A DNA stretch of 64,000 nt from Armigeres subalbatus (GCF_024139115.2 NC_085140.1:29871806-29935805), one strand, 5' to 3'. Shown: positions 1-10,979, counted from the first letter of the stretch. The notes: generated by a model from the letters alone, not told the origin. Program-made: numbers and translations.

Positions 1-1820
1 ATCGGAAAGCATTTCGTCAAACGTATCTATGTGTGTTTATTTTGTTAACGAAAACAGTGCAAACAACTTCTCAAAGAAACACGCACCATTCACCACAACT
101 GTCCCGCTCCGGTTTGCTATTCAAATATCAATTTGATTTACTGACTTATTGTTCATTGATGCATAAATCAGATTTCGCGCGATCTGCATACACTCTTGCT
201 CTTTCGGCTCGCACCTTCGCGATCGCATCATTGGGGAACCTATCAGATGAAAGCATTGAAAGGCATCTACGTGGTACTAAGTAGAGGCAGATCTGTTTCG
301 CCGGCCATATTTGCTGATTTACATTTCAGCAATCTTGTCCCGCGCTGCACCTCGCCAGATGAACAATTGCACATGCATTGATAGTGGTTAGGGTGGAAAA
401 GAAAATAACGTTTTTGAATTTAAAAATATATATAAAATTAATAAACAATTATCGAAATTATGATGAAAAAGCTTTCCTCCTGATCGAAGTACATACTCTT
501 ATTGTAGAAAATTTTATGAAAATTTATTCATGTGAAAGGAATAAAGATTTTTAGCTTCATTGTTTCAGCTCCATTTTTTAAGGATCTTGCGAATGTTTGC
601 TTTCATCGATGCTATTAAATGCATCGTTCATGTTTTTACCTCAATGTTTTCATATGCGTCGCAGTTTAATGGTCTGGTCACCCGAATGAGGATGACTAAA
701 AACTGAAAGTGCTTCTTGAACAATCTCGAGGTGAAAAGCGAATTTAAACCCCACCCGTTCTGCCTGGTCGCGTTGCGTCGGGTATAGATGCGATCTTGAT
801 AAGAGCACATTTGGAGATCGCGCTGGAAAAATGTCAGTGGGAGGTAGCAGATCTCAAAATTGAGATTTATGTTCTCATTGAAATTTCGCATTATTTGTAT
901 ATAACTCATGTTTCTGGTTGTAAAATCGCGTGTAAAAGCACATCGGTAGAAGCATCGTAGGCTGGGTCCCGACTCCCAAGATTCTTCGAAGTACGATCCA
1001 GTGTAATGACTTCAATGGGACATTATTTAGTTTTTTTCTCCGATGGTACCGCTGCAGGGGATCCCAAGTTGTTGGATTTGGATACAATTTAAACGAAATC
1101 GAGTTCAAATAGGTTTCCGTCATTTTTATGAAATGTGATCATTAGAAGGGACCAAAGAACAAAAATAAAACCGGCTTGTACATTCTGATGATCTAAAGAC
1201 CATTGAGAATAAATTAAAATGTAGTGAAAAATGTCAAGTTTTTCGGATATAGCATATTTAAAGAAACATAATTAACTCGAACTGTGAAAGTTCATAATTC
1301 GAAAGCTGGGGAACCACTCATCCTCGGAATATTCGAACGAAAACGATGGATGAGAGATCCAGGAAGAAGCGAACTGGCTGTGAACATGGAATTTCCATGT
1401 AACAAAGCACCACTGCAAAGCTGGTGGAGATAGCACTTCGCATGATTAAGGTGCTATCGACGGTGGATCATTTTTATGCTTTTGAGTATTCTGCTGGATT
1501 CACCGAAGATAGTGACGATGATGATGATGATGAATGATCTCTCAACTCGAAAGATCTAGAGCACATCAAATCATGCAAATGATGCTTCGGGTAAAATGAA
1601 GACTGGATAAAGAATAATACAGAGAAAGTTAATTGTTTGCATTTGATATAAATTCGTGCAAGATTCGATGAACTGAATAATCATCTTGCTTCTTGAGAAT
1701 TTACAGACTTTTCGCTCAATTGATTAAACCATATTCTAAGATCACTTGAAAAAAAAAAAGCTATAATATTAGAATAACTACGGAAACATAAATTTTGAAA
1801 GAACTATATCGGCTTCATGT
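1..1820. other. No recognisable gene
   Basis: I find no supported gene or family here. Open frames are under 95 codons and lack recognisable domains. A short (GAT)n run lies near 1510-1535. The stretch around 1300-1440 in the plus frame has a phrase reminiscent of the C-terminal region of LINE reverse transcriptases (LGIFERKR), but it is too short and degraded to call. Confidence 0.5.
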
Positions 1821-1826
1821 TCAATC

Positions 1827-1925
1827 AAAATCTGTCAAGGTACAATTAAGTGGTGGAATTAAATGGGATTGTACAAATTCGTCTAATGACAAGTGAAGAC
1901 ATTCCACTAAAAAGCTCAAAAATAA
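1827..1925 (+). repeat. Interspersed repeat, copy 1 (CAATTAAGTGGTGGAATT family)
   Basis: This segment shares the order 'tctgtcaag...caattaagtggtggaatt...atgggattgtacaaa...aatgacaagtgaag' with 10285-10400, more weakly with 9106-9195, and in reverse complement with 19988-20050. No terminal repeats or target duplication were found, so the class is unknown. It could be the end of a larger mosquito element. Confidence 0.6.
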
Positions 1926-2658
1926 TTTTCTTAACAAACATCTATGTACAAATTTACTCAATGTTCCAATATTTTTGATTAGGTGTTTGGTGTTTTGAGC
2001 TCGAGACGCAATGTCCACTATGCATGCAATCCAATATAGACGCATGCAACTAGCCAGTAAAATAATCGCGCACATTTTGTCAAGCGACCAAAGTAGCAAA
2101 AGAAGAATTGGGTGATTTTCAAAAAAAAATCTTGGATTTCAAGCTTGTATCTAATTGACTTTAGAGAGGTGAAACTTAATGCTGAAGCAACGGAAGAGAA
2201 ATCCATTTGTATTTTCGGTTATTTCTGAAAAGTGTAGCGAGAAATATTCCTAGCGAGAGACATTACGGTTTCTGTTCAATTATTGACGAGCAGACGACGC
2301 GATGGTGGCTTTTTAACGAAGTGGGTTTATTTTTACAATTCAGTAGCATGTTGAAGAGAATCTACAATTAAGGCAATACAAATTCTTGATTTATCTACCT
2401 AGTGATATTAATGTCTTACTCGCAATTCAGCAATAACGCATGTATTATTCGTTTCATTCAAAATTAGGAACATTATGTGGCGAGCAACTATAGATCTAGA
2501 TTTAACCAGAGAGAGGCATAACAGAAACGAGATCGGTAAAAATATTTGGCTCGTGGTATGGTTTGTCACGAGCGGTGTAGTTTTCGCAATACCCGTTTCG
2601 CTAATTGGCTTTACCTTGACCGTTTGTGCAGCTTCCAATGCTGTTGTTGTTGAAACCG
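1926..2658. other. No recognisable gene
   Basis: AT-rich sequence with no supported coding region or repeat. A long plus-strand frame opens at 2475, but it is kept open by the minisatellite that follows and its unique part matches no family I know. Confidence 0.5.
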
Positions 2659-3099
2659 ACAAGAAGACAAGAAGACAAGAAGACAAGAAGACAAGAAGAC
2701 AAGAAGACAAGAAGACAAGAAGACAAGAAGACAAGAAGACAAGAAGACAAGAAGACAAGAAGACAAGAAGACAAGAAGACAAGAAGACAAGAAGACAAGA
2801 AGACAAGAAGACAAGAAGACAAGAAGACAAGAAGACAAGAAGACAAGAAGACAAGAAGACAAGAAGACAAGAAGACAAGAAGACAAGAAGACAAGAAGAC
2901 AAGAAGACAAGAAGACAAGAAGACAAGAAGACAAGAAGACAAGAAGACAAGAAGACAAGAAGACAAGAAGACAAGAAGACAAGAAGACAAGAAGACAAGA
3001 AGACAAGAAGACAAGAAGACAAGAAGACAAGAAGTCAAGAAGACAAGAAGACAAGAAGACAAGAAGACAAGAAGACAAGAAGACAAGAAGACAAGAAGA
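2659..3099 (+). repeat. 8-bp minisatellite (ACAAGAAG)n, about 55 copies
   Basis: About 441 bp of an uninterrupted 8-bp unit. The only substitution I see is an A-to-T change at 3035 (gaagtc instead of gaagac). Because 8 is not a multiple of 3 and the unit holds no stop, every reading frame on both strands stays open and repeats every 24 nt. The plus strand gives (DKKTRRQE)n and the minus strand gives (SCLLVFLS)n. The near-perfect identity suggests recent expansion. I do not think it encodes a protein. Confidence 0.97.
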
Positions 3100-3142
3100 T
3101 TTCATCCGGAATTGCAAAGGTATGTAAAAAATCATGGATTTT

Positions 3143-3611
3143 AGGAGCCTGGGTTAGGGGGTTCCGTAGCGTAGTTGGCTACGCGTTCGCCTTACAAGCG
3201 AATGGTCATGGGTTCGATTCCCAGCCCCTCCACCAAACCCTCGTCAGTCGCCGGATGCGCAGCCTATACGGTGGCGTATTGGGGAGCGCACTTACCGTTA
3301 TGACTGCCTGATGACGACTGACAAATTGCTCTTCTCGGAGGCATCCCTCCAACGTACCCGGATAAAATTTAATGGCAACTACACAATGCGCAACGATCAT
3401 TGGATTCACGACACGGACAAATGGACACAATGGGCTCACGGTGAGATGGACCGGCAACGACAACAACAATGAATAATGGAAAATCTAATAATAGATTCTG
3501 TGTGGATTCTGGCAGCAGAATACCACAGTAGATCTCGGCACAGTAGCGGTTAAGAAACACAGAGTGCCTACCAAATGAAGAAAGGAATAAAAAAAAGGAG
3601 CCTGGGTTAGG
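3143..3611 (+). mobile_element. tRNA-Val-like SINE with perfect 16-bp target duplication
   Basis: The body (3159-3595) begins with a tRNA-like head. The A box is tagcgtagttgg (3167-3178) and the B box is ggttcgattcc (3211-3221); both match the RNA polymerase III internal promoter consensus. The head can fold an anticodon arm with loop CTTACAA, giving anticodon TAC (Val). A tRNA-unrelated body of about 360 bp follows and ends in an A-rich tail at about 3581-3595. Perfect direct repeats of aggagcctgggttagg flank it (3143-3158 and 3596-3611), as expected from LINE-driven target-primed insertion. It is not a working tRNA gene: it carries a long non-tRNA body and sits between duplicated target sites. 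The exact target duplication suggests a fairly young insertion. Confidence 0.9.
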
Positions 3612-4159
3612 ATACTTGTAGTACTTCTTAGTAGAGCAAAGAGATAACAAAATCAAGAGGGTTATGTACAAGATACGATCGCTCGAGGTAAGCAACCTTT
3701 GGTACATTGAGGGATGTAGTAATATCTTGCATGTATACTATAAGATAATTCATCTGATTACATATGTCACTGGTTTGTCTTCTCTTGAGTTGTCTGAAGA
3801 TCCAAACCCTCGTATCGAAACGTTGGTAATAATTTGTAATTAATGATATGGGAATTAGAATTAGAGGCGTAAGTATAGAATTGATAGTTCCGTTACACAG
3901 TTAAAAATTCTGAAAATTACACGCTATGGAAATATTTAAACGCTTATTTTTGTGTTCAATAGCCTCTAATTTTACATCCAACTTTTTCTTGTATACAATA
4001 TTGAATACAAGCTCCATAGTAACGACGACCTGTAATTTTAAAAAGTGATGGAAAAATGAGTCGAATCGAACGGAGCCTTTTTGTTACATCATATATGCTG
4101 TAACATCTTTAAACTGGGTAGGATACGGCAGGCATGAACAATGTTTTTTATAGAAGTCG
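3612..4159. other. No recognisable feature
   Basis: AT-rich unique-looking sequence with short frames only and no motif I can assign. Confidence 0.5.
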
Positions 4160-4260
4160 ATTTGATAGCGAGCGGAGGGCAATATTTGTGATGGCACATA
4201 TTGCACGACCTTCCTTCTGCCAAACCCCCGTATAAAGGGGGAGGGAAAAATATCAGTGGG
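4160..4260 (+). repeat. Dispersed repeat shared with 33017-33105
   Basis: The string gcgagcggagggcaatattt, followed by ttctgccaaac and a cccgtat...ggag block, appears here and again near 33017-33105 in the same order and orientation. At the second site it lies inside a larger terminal-repeat element, so this copy may be a fragment of that family. Confidence 0.6.
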
Positions 4261-4377
4261 GAAGCTGATATATCTCCACTGGCAAACGGAAGGTGGTTTG
4301 ATTTGCTCATATGCCATCGCGTGCGAAAGGATTTTCTATAGACGAGTACTGTCTCCTGATTTCTAATATGACATCAT

Positions 4378-5753
4378 CCTCCAGGAATTACTTCGGAAGC
4401 TCCTTCAGGAATTCCTTCGGAGGTTCCTCCAGGAATTCCTTCTGAAGTTCCTCCAGGAATCGCTTCGGAAGTTTCTCCAGGAATCCCTTCGGAAGTTTCT
4501 CCAGGAATCGCTTCGGAAGTTTCTCCAGGAATCCCTTCGGAAGTTTCTCCAGGAATTGCATCGGAAGTTCCTCCAGGAACTCCTTCGGAAGTTCCTCCAG
4601 GAATTCCTTCGGAAGTTCCTCCAGGATCCTCCAGGAATTCCTTCGGAAGTTCCTCCAGGATCCTCCAGGAATTCCTCCAGGAAAAGTTCCTCCAGGAATT
4701 CCTTCGGAAGTTCCTCCGAGAATCCCTCCAAAAAGATCCTCCAGGAATTCCTCCGGAAGTTCCTCCAAGAATTTCTCCGGAAGTTCCTCCAGGAATTCCT
4801 TCGGAAGTTCCTCCGGAAGTTCCTCCGGTAGTTCCTCCGGGAAATCCTCCGGAAGTTCTTCCAGGAATTCCTCCTGAAGTTCCTCCAGGTTTTGCTAGAA
4901 ATTCCGGAAGAATTCTTGGTGGAACTTTCGGAGAAACTCCTAGAGGAACTTCCGGAGGAATCCCTGGAGGAACTTCCGAAGGAAGTCCTGGAAGAACTTT
5001 CGGAGGATTTCCTGAAACAACTTCCGGAAGAATCCCTGAAGTAATTTCCGGAGGAATTCCTGGAGGAATTTCCAGAGGAACTCCTGGAGGAACTTCCAGA
5101 GGAATTTCTGGAGGTACTTCTGGAGGAAGCCCTGGAGGAACTTCCGGAGGAATTCCTGGAGGAGGTTCAGAAGGAATACCTGAAGGAACTTACGGAAGAA
5201 TTCCTGGAGGAACTTATGGAGGAATTCCTGGAGAAACTTCCGGAGGCATTCCTGGAGGATCTTCCGGAAGAATTCCTGAAGGAATTTCTGGGGGAATTCC
5301 TGAAGGAATTTCTGGGGGAATTGCTGAAGAAATTTCTGGGGGAATTCCTGAAGGAATTTCTGGGGGAATTCCTGAAGGAATTTCCGGGGGAATTCCTGGA
5401 GGAATTTCTGGGGGAATTCCTGGAGGAATTTCCGAAGGAATTCCTGGAGGAACTTATGGAGGAATTCCTGGAGGAACTTCAGTAGGAATTTCTGGAGGAA
5501 CTTCCGGAGGAATTCCTGGAGGAACTTCCGTAGGAATTCCTGGAGGAACTTTGGGAGGAATTCCTGGAAGAACTTCCGGAGGAATTCCTGGAGGAACTTC
5601 CGGAGGAATTCCTGGAGGAACTTTCGGAGGAATTCCTGGAGGAGCTTCCGGAGGAACTCCTGGAGGAACTTCCGAAGAAATTTCTGAAGGAACTTCTGGA
5701 GGATATCCCGTAGGATCTTTTGGAGGGATTCCTGGAGGAACTTCTTGTCTTAT
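4378..5753. repeat. Head-to-head array of degenerate 24-bp repeats (foldback-like)
   Basis: From 4378 to about 4890 the array reads as ttcctccaggaattccttcg-type units. From about 4900 to 5753 it reads as the reverse complement, with units such as ggaattcctggaggaacttc repeating every 24 bp; two 12-bp halves are visible in each. The flip point is near 4892-4900, giving arms of roughly 510 and 855 bp that could fold into an imperfect hairpin. Glu/Leu/Phe-rich and Gly/Thr-rich open frames arise from it on both strands and are by-products of the repeat. A related array with the same arrangement lies at about 39120-41000. No clear target duplication was found. Confidence 0.9.
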
Positions 5754-6663
5754 TTACCATCTATTATTTATATGACCCCATTCCTACATTTGATTTCTAT
5801 TTATTTATTTGATTTCTCCTTGTTATCAAATGGAAATAGGCTTTTTTCTACTATCACGCTACATATAAAGTCGACGGATATTCTATATCGCTCTCATCGC
5901 TCCTTTCCTGCCGTGCGCCGCAAGAAAATATGATTTTGACTATTCTCCCGAAATGGTAATTTTTGTATGGAATTTGGAAAACTTGGTTGAAGTAAAAAAA
6001 CTTCCTGCAAAATGTATTGCGACCACATATATTTTTTATTACGTCAAAATGATCGTTGAAATTGTTTTAAACTTTTGTCAGTTGGGTTTTGCAAAGTTCG
6101 GTTCCTATATGCCACAAATTATCGGAGAGAGTTACTGAGAAGCGAAAATTTTAGTTGTACAATTGTTTAGTATTTAGAGCCTAATTCAAATTTGGGAAAT
6201 AGGTCCACAAAATTTTCTAGGAATATTCCTTGATAAAATCCAAAGAGATTGTCAGTTGGGATAAGCGAAATTCGTTTCCAATTCCGAGTTCTAGACATTT
6301 TAGTATGAAAATAGCGCTCTACCGCGAGAGAGCTTCCCTCAGACCTTAATTAGACGATAAAAACGATAAAAGAGAGGCAAAAACTGTTCCGAATCATAAC
6401 AAGCCATGATAACAAATTTATCAAACTTGTATACAACTGCGAAAAACAGAATCGGATAGGCAGCCCCCACAGAAAAATGGTGATTCTCGCTTTGTCTTCG
6501 CTCATTTTGTGTTGGTTACTGCACAGCTGTGTAGTACAAGTTGCATCATCAGAGCCAGTGCTCCCCGTTTTTGGAGCTTTCTAAAAAAAAATTATCATGG
6601 GATATAGCATCCCGAATCAGTTCTCCATCATGACAGCTTGCGAAAAAAGTCTCTCGCGGTATG
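5754..6663. other. No recognisable feature
   Basis: No supported gene or repeat. Short open frames only. Confidence 0.5.
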
Positions 6664-6959
6664 CTTCATATCGGGTCTGGGTCATTTGGCATAACGCCAT
6701 TTGGCATAAGGTCATTTGGCATAAAGGCCATTTGGCATAATGGTCATTTGGCATAATGGTCATTTGGCATAATTTTGAACTGCAAGAAAAGAGTGGGTCA
6801 TTTGGCATAACGGACATTTGGCATAATTTCGAACTGTGAAAGCGAAAGGAATATTTCATGTATTGTTTAGCGTAGATAAAGTAGGTCGAGGTTGTTTTCT
6901 GATAATTTTAGACTGATGGTAGCCATTTTCCGGAAGAACGAAATAACAAAACGGCAGAA

Positions 6960-8385
6960 TTACTTCCAAGGGAGGCATCACATCCATCAATAACTTATTC
7001 CGGCCACATGCCTACTTTTAAAGTAGGGATTAGGCTTGTAAAATGTCATCTGCATGTCATTTGACTAATTTGTTCATAACTTTCTTCAGAAGCCTCATAA
7101 CGCTTGAGTAGGGCTATATTTTTGTCCAAGGGTACATTGCTCTAAATATTACATATGAGGCTGTATAGTGAAAACTCTCCAAAATGTCACGTGTCATTTT
7201 ACATAATGTCATTTGAATGACATTTTGCCTCCCGCGCCTCAGATTACATATTTACAGCAATGTCTTGTTAGACAAAGTTGTAGGCACATTTAAGCGCTAT
7301 AAGTTCGGCATACCTCAGGAATGATGGCTACCTTCAGAAAAAAAAGTTCTGGGAAAATTATACAACCGAATGCAAATGACATTTTACAACACTGGTAGGG
7401 ATTACATCCACCACACATCCACATCCACTAGACCGTATCAAACCCACCATTGCCTTGATCCGGGCAAGCGCCTAACTTTAAAAACAATAGCAATACACTT
7501 GTCGTAGACGAGTTACTAAAACCAATCAATTCACATATGAGTTACTGCAACCAAATCAATTTGAATTGTGCAAATCTGGGAAGAGATCATTCCCGGAAAG
7601 CGCCTGATTTATTCCCGGAAAGCGCCTACTTATAAAGATGGAGTCACATCCAACATAATCCTAGCAGGGCCTACTTTTAAAGAAGGGATCACATCCACCA
7701 TTGCCACAATTCGGGTCACACACACCTATTTTTAAAGAAGGGATTATATCCACCATTGCTTCAATCCGGACGAGCGCCTTCTTTTAAAGCACCATTGCCA
7801 TAATCCGGACAACTGCTTATTTTTAAAGAAGGGATCACAGCCTCCATTGTTATAATCCATGCAAGCGCCTACTTTTAAAGTAGGGATTGCATCCACCATG
7901 GCCTTAATCCGGCCATGCGCCTACTTTTAAAGAAAGGATCACATCCACCATTGCCTCAATCCGGGCAAGCGCATTCTTTTAAAGCACCATTGTCATAATC
8001 CGGGCAAGCGCCTATTTTTAAAGAAGGGATCGCATCCACCATGGCCTTCATCCGGGCATGTGCCTACTTTTAACAAAAGGATCATATCCACCATTGCCTC
8101 AATCTGGGCAAGCGCCTTCTTTTGAAGAAGGAATCACATTCTCCATTGCCATAATCCATGCAAGCGCCTACTTTTAAAGAAGGGATCGCATCCACCAAGA
8201 CCTTAATACGGGCAAGCGCCTACTTTTAAAGAAGAGAGCATATCCTCCATTGCCATAATCCGGGCAAACACCTACTTTTAAAGAAGGGATCACATCCTTC
8301 ATTGCCATAATACGGCCACACGCTTACTTTTAAAGAATGGATTACATCCACCATTGCTCTAATCCGGGCATGCACCTTGCATTGC
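6960..8385 (+). repeat. 52-bp tandem array inside the foldback element
   Basis: Units run as gcgcctacttttaaagaagg, then gatcacatccaccattgcc, then ataatccgggcaa, spaced about 52 bp apart where well preserved (for example units starting near 7865 and 7917). Copies are diverged and some are shortened. The array is interrupted at 7032-7394 by a MITE. It fills most of the space between the terminal inverted repeats and shows no coding potential. Confidence 0.88.
7023..7403. mobile_element. MITE (family A), 363 bp, 9-bp target duplication, copy 1
   Basis: The element spans 7032-7394. Its ends form an inverted repeat: aggcttgtaaaatgtcat on the left and the complement of ttgtaaaatgtcatttgcat on the right. 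The 9-bp sequence gtagggatt flanks it at 7023-7031 and 7395-7403; removing the element plus one copy restores the 52-bp repeat unit it sits in. A homologous copy with a different 9-bp duplication is at 35389-35776. Both contain the internal palindrome aatgtcatt-tg-aatgacatt. A duplication of this length suggests a MULE-type transposase in trans, but 8 bp (hAT) cannot be excluded. Confidence 0.88.
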
Positions 8386-8691
8386 ATTGCAAATGCATTC
8401 TTTCTACGAGAGGATAATATCTTTTAAATATTGTTATCAAGGGGTATTATATTTACTATTCCGGGGTGTTTCCCGCACCACTTAGTCATCATTTAGCGAA
8501 CGCAAAGAAAAATTATGCCAAATGTCCGGTATGCCAAAATACCCTCACTTTTGACGCTGGTCACAATTATGCCAAATGTCCGTTATGCCAAATGCCCGTT
8601 ATGCCAAATGACCTTTATGCCAAACGACCTTATGCCAAATGGCGTTATGCCAAATGACTTTATACCAAATGGCCCGCTCCCCTTCATATCG

Positions 8692-9105
8692 TATATCTAT
8701 ACAGAGATGATAGTGAGAGGCTTGTTCTTTCTCTTTAGGAGTCAATCCCTGATAGTCGGATAAAACTCAAATTTTAAGAATGATTTTTGTGCGCGGATTT
8801 TAAACGGTACACCCTTTACTCCAATAAAATGATGAATCCGTAAATGTTAAAATTGATCTTTCATCATAATTTCATACGGTATGTGATTTAAAAGTTTTCC
8901 TAGCTATCTTAGTGCGTTTTATGGCAAACAGATCCCTAATTTGATGAAATCTCCACTTTCTTAATTTTTGAGTTCTCCTATTTTAAACGTTGAGGTTTCT
9001 GATTTGGCGCAATTTTGAGTAGGTTAGTGTGCTGTTTCTTCCGTATTTTGTAAACTGTTCCATTTAATTCTGTTGAGCTTTACGCTTGAGGTTTAAATAC
9101 GTATC
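8692..9105. other. No recognisable feature
   Basis: AT-rich sequence without supported genes or repeats. Confidence 0.5.
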
Positions 9106-9195
9106 TGTAAAATTACAATCAAGTATTAGAATGGAATAGTACTAACTCATCTGTGAAGTGAAGATATTTCACTAAACAGCTCTGAAATTATTTTG
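9106..9195 (+). repeat. Interspersed repeat, diverged copy (same family as 1827)
   Basis: The order gtatctgtaaa...agtgaagatatttcactaaa-cagctctgaaattatttt parallels 1827-1925 (agtgaagacattccactaaa...gctcaaaaataatttt) with many substitutions. It is a weak but collinear match. Confidence 0.45.
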
Positions 9196-10284
9196 GAGCT
9201 TTATCGGCTTAATCCATCCAGCGCTATTGGCGTTTTATTTGTTCGTACATAATGTATCCGTCATGTTTGGATTTTGAAATGTTTGTCCCGAAGTTTAATT
9301 GTTTTAAACCTAACCTAAACGATCGATTATATTTTGAACATGAAATTGAGCAAATGTTTCCTTCCTATTCGCAACCTTGAATCAATTAGTTATTTAATTT
9401 ATCAAAACCTCATTTAATCATAAAATGTTTATCTAATTTTTCAATTTCCAGGCTGAAAATTCATAGTTCCAGCGGTAGAGCAACATCCTACTGGGTCCAA
9501 AATATCTATCGCTCTATTGGAGCTACCGGTTTTTGCTTTCAAGTTACCGCCATCGGCGTTACTGCCGACGACGGGCTTAATTATCTCAAAAGCTGCATAA
9601 CGATATTCAAAATAGAAATAGCCATATGTGAGCCAACCTTCCTAAGACTTGGTTAAATGAATGATAAATTTTTGCAATCGATAATCTCATTCTTTATTTC
9701 TTAAATTCGAATCGAATCGAATTGGCACATCAATTCGACTAGATGAAAATATGTGTGACAAAAGATTAGGAACGATTAAGGATGCTTCGTATGATAATCG
9801 AGTAGTAATTTATAAACTTCGATTTGGGAGTTTGCTAATTTGTACTTGTTTGTAGCATTTTAACCACTGTGAATATTAAGTCGATCTCTATCAAAACAGG
9901 TTCTATGTACAGGTTTGTACGCAAGTGAATTTAGCATATTTTTAGCAATGAGGTAATTTTATTTAATTCGAATTAATTTCTTAATTATCTCCGTTTTTCA
10001 ATAGTACATGGTAGATGTACTGAACTGAGCCTGATTGAAAAATTAACGGATGCTTTTGGAGAATTTTGGCCAGAATAAGGTTTTCGATTGTGACGAACTG
10101 TCGGATGTAGCAGACAACGAAGTTGGCTAAATCTGAGGACTATACTGCTTCTGAGCTTGTTCAGCGAGATTTTTCTACAAGTCATTTTCAGTAATTCGTT
10201 TGAAAAACAGTAATATCCTGATGATATCACCCCACTGGTGATTTTCGGGGTGATGAAATAGGAAATGTGACAAAATCAGAAAAA
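9196..10284. other. No recognisable feature
   Basis: No supported gene. Frames here are short and resemble no family I know. Confidence 0.5.
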
Positions 10285-10400
10285 AAGTCGAGTCAAGTAC
10301 GAGACACTGAAGATGGCCTTACTGTTGAGGTCGAAATACGTATCTGTCAAGACAATTAAGTGGTGGAATTCAATGGGATTGTACAAACTTGTCTTATGAC
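10285..10400 (+). repeat. Interspersed repeat, best-preserved copy (same family as 1827)
   Basis: This is the longest copy of the family. It adds an upstream block (gtcgagtcaagtacgagaca and ggccttactgttgaggtcg) before the shared caattaagtggtggaattcaatgg-type core and the trailing gtcttatgacaag. I recall such a sequence as frequent in Aedes DNA, but its class is unknown to me. Confidence 0.6.
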
Positions 10401-10790
10401 AAGAGAAAATAAAAGAAATTCAAATTTATACCACAAATCTGAATCAAATCTTGTAAAGGCAAAATACGTAAATAGAACCCGTAATTTCTTGTCGAAAAGG
10501 CATACAACAGGTACTAAAAATTGATTCATAATAAGCCACAGGCGGTGAAACTTATTTCATGAAAATCATTGTTGTTTGCTGTACTATTTACAAAATTAAA
10601 AGAACGAATAAAAATTTCAGGAGTGACAAAATCGGGCCAATACTGCATACTCGTGTTTCGTACTAGTGGATGAAAGTGTTCGTCTCTGCATATAAATTAA
10701 TCGAGATCTGGTAAAAATCACTCAATTGATCGTCGCGATCTTACGTTCGTCCGCAAGCGAAGGTCAGATGTATTGATCCTCGCATCACTT
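10401..10790. other. No recognisable feature
   Basis: AT-rich with no supported gene or repeat. Confidence 0.5.
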
Positions 10791-10979
10791 TCAATAAAAC
10801 GTAATCTTTTGCGTAAAACCGCAAAACTCAATCCGGGTGGAATTTCTGTCGTAGCCGTTGGCCACAATCGTCTTGAATTCGGTCTTGCCCATTGTGGACG
10901 TCGTCCTCATCAGCATGGCGTTGTTAATATATTCACGAGCCGCGGACAGTGCCGGTCTCACCGCCCTAGTCTTCCCTTC
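10791..10979 (-). other. Possible short coding exon, unrecognised
   Basis: On the minus strand a stop-to-stop frame of about 62 codons runs from 10979 down to the stop at 10791-10793. It has in-frame ATGs at 10916, 10910 and 10892, the last read as MGKTEFKTIVANGYDRNSTR. The composition is balanced and not repeat-like, and the region is more GC-rich than its surroundings. I do not recognise the peptide. A plus-strand frame of 78 codons overlaps it (10858-11094), so at most one can be real. Whether it is an exon cannot be decided from sequence alone. Confidence 0.15.

Larger units (their letters stand above)
6664..8691. mobile_element. Foldback/MULE-like non-autonomous element with TTTGGCATAA terminal arrays
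   Basis: The element (6674-8681, about 2.0 kb) has long terminal inverted repeats. The left terminus (6674 to about 6842) is built of tandem tcatttggcataa units; the right terminus (about 8508-8681) is built of the complementary ttatgccaaatg units. Both termini keep the same order of spacers. It is bracketed by cttcatatcg at 6664-6673 and 8682-8691, a 10-bp direct repeat (9 bp if the first base is chance). Inverted repeats made of subrepeats together with about 9-bp duplications resemble Drosophila Foldback elements, which are related to MULEs. No transposase is encoded. The interior is a 52-bp tandem array that itself carries a nested MITE. Confidence 0.87.

Noticed and set aside
3159..3235. 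Functional tRNA-Val gene
   Set aside because: The tRNA-like part is fused to a body of about 360 bp with an A-rich tail and perfect target duplications, so it is a SINE head.
2475..3311. 278-codon plus-strand frame starting MWRATIDLDL
   Set aside because: It is held open by the stop-free minisatellite and continues into the SINE; the unique N-terminal part resembles no known protein.
4388..5760. Glu/Leu-rich and Gly/Thr-rich open frames on both strands
   Set aside because: Stop-poor degenerate 24-bp repeats create them; none has flanking coding sequence.
6960..8385. CRISPR-like repeat/spacer array
   Set aside because: Units are directly adjacent and diverged with no unique spacers; the context is a eukaryotic foldback element.
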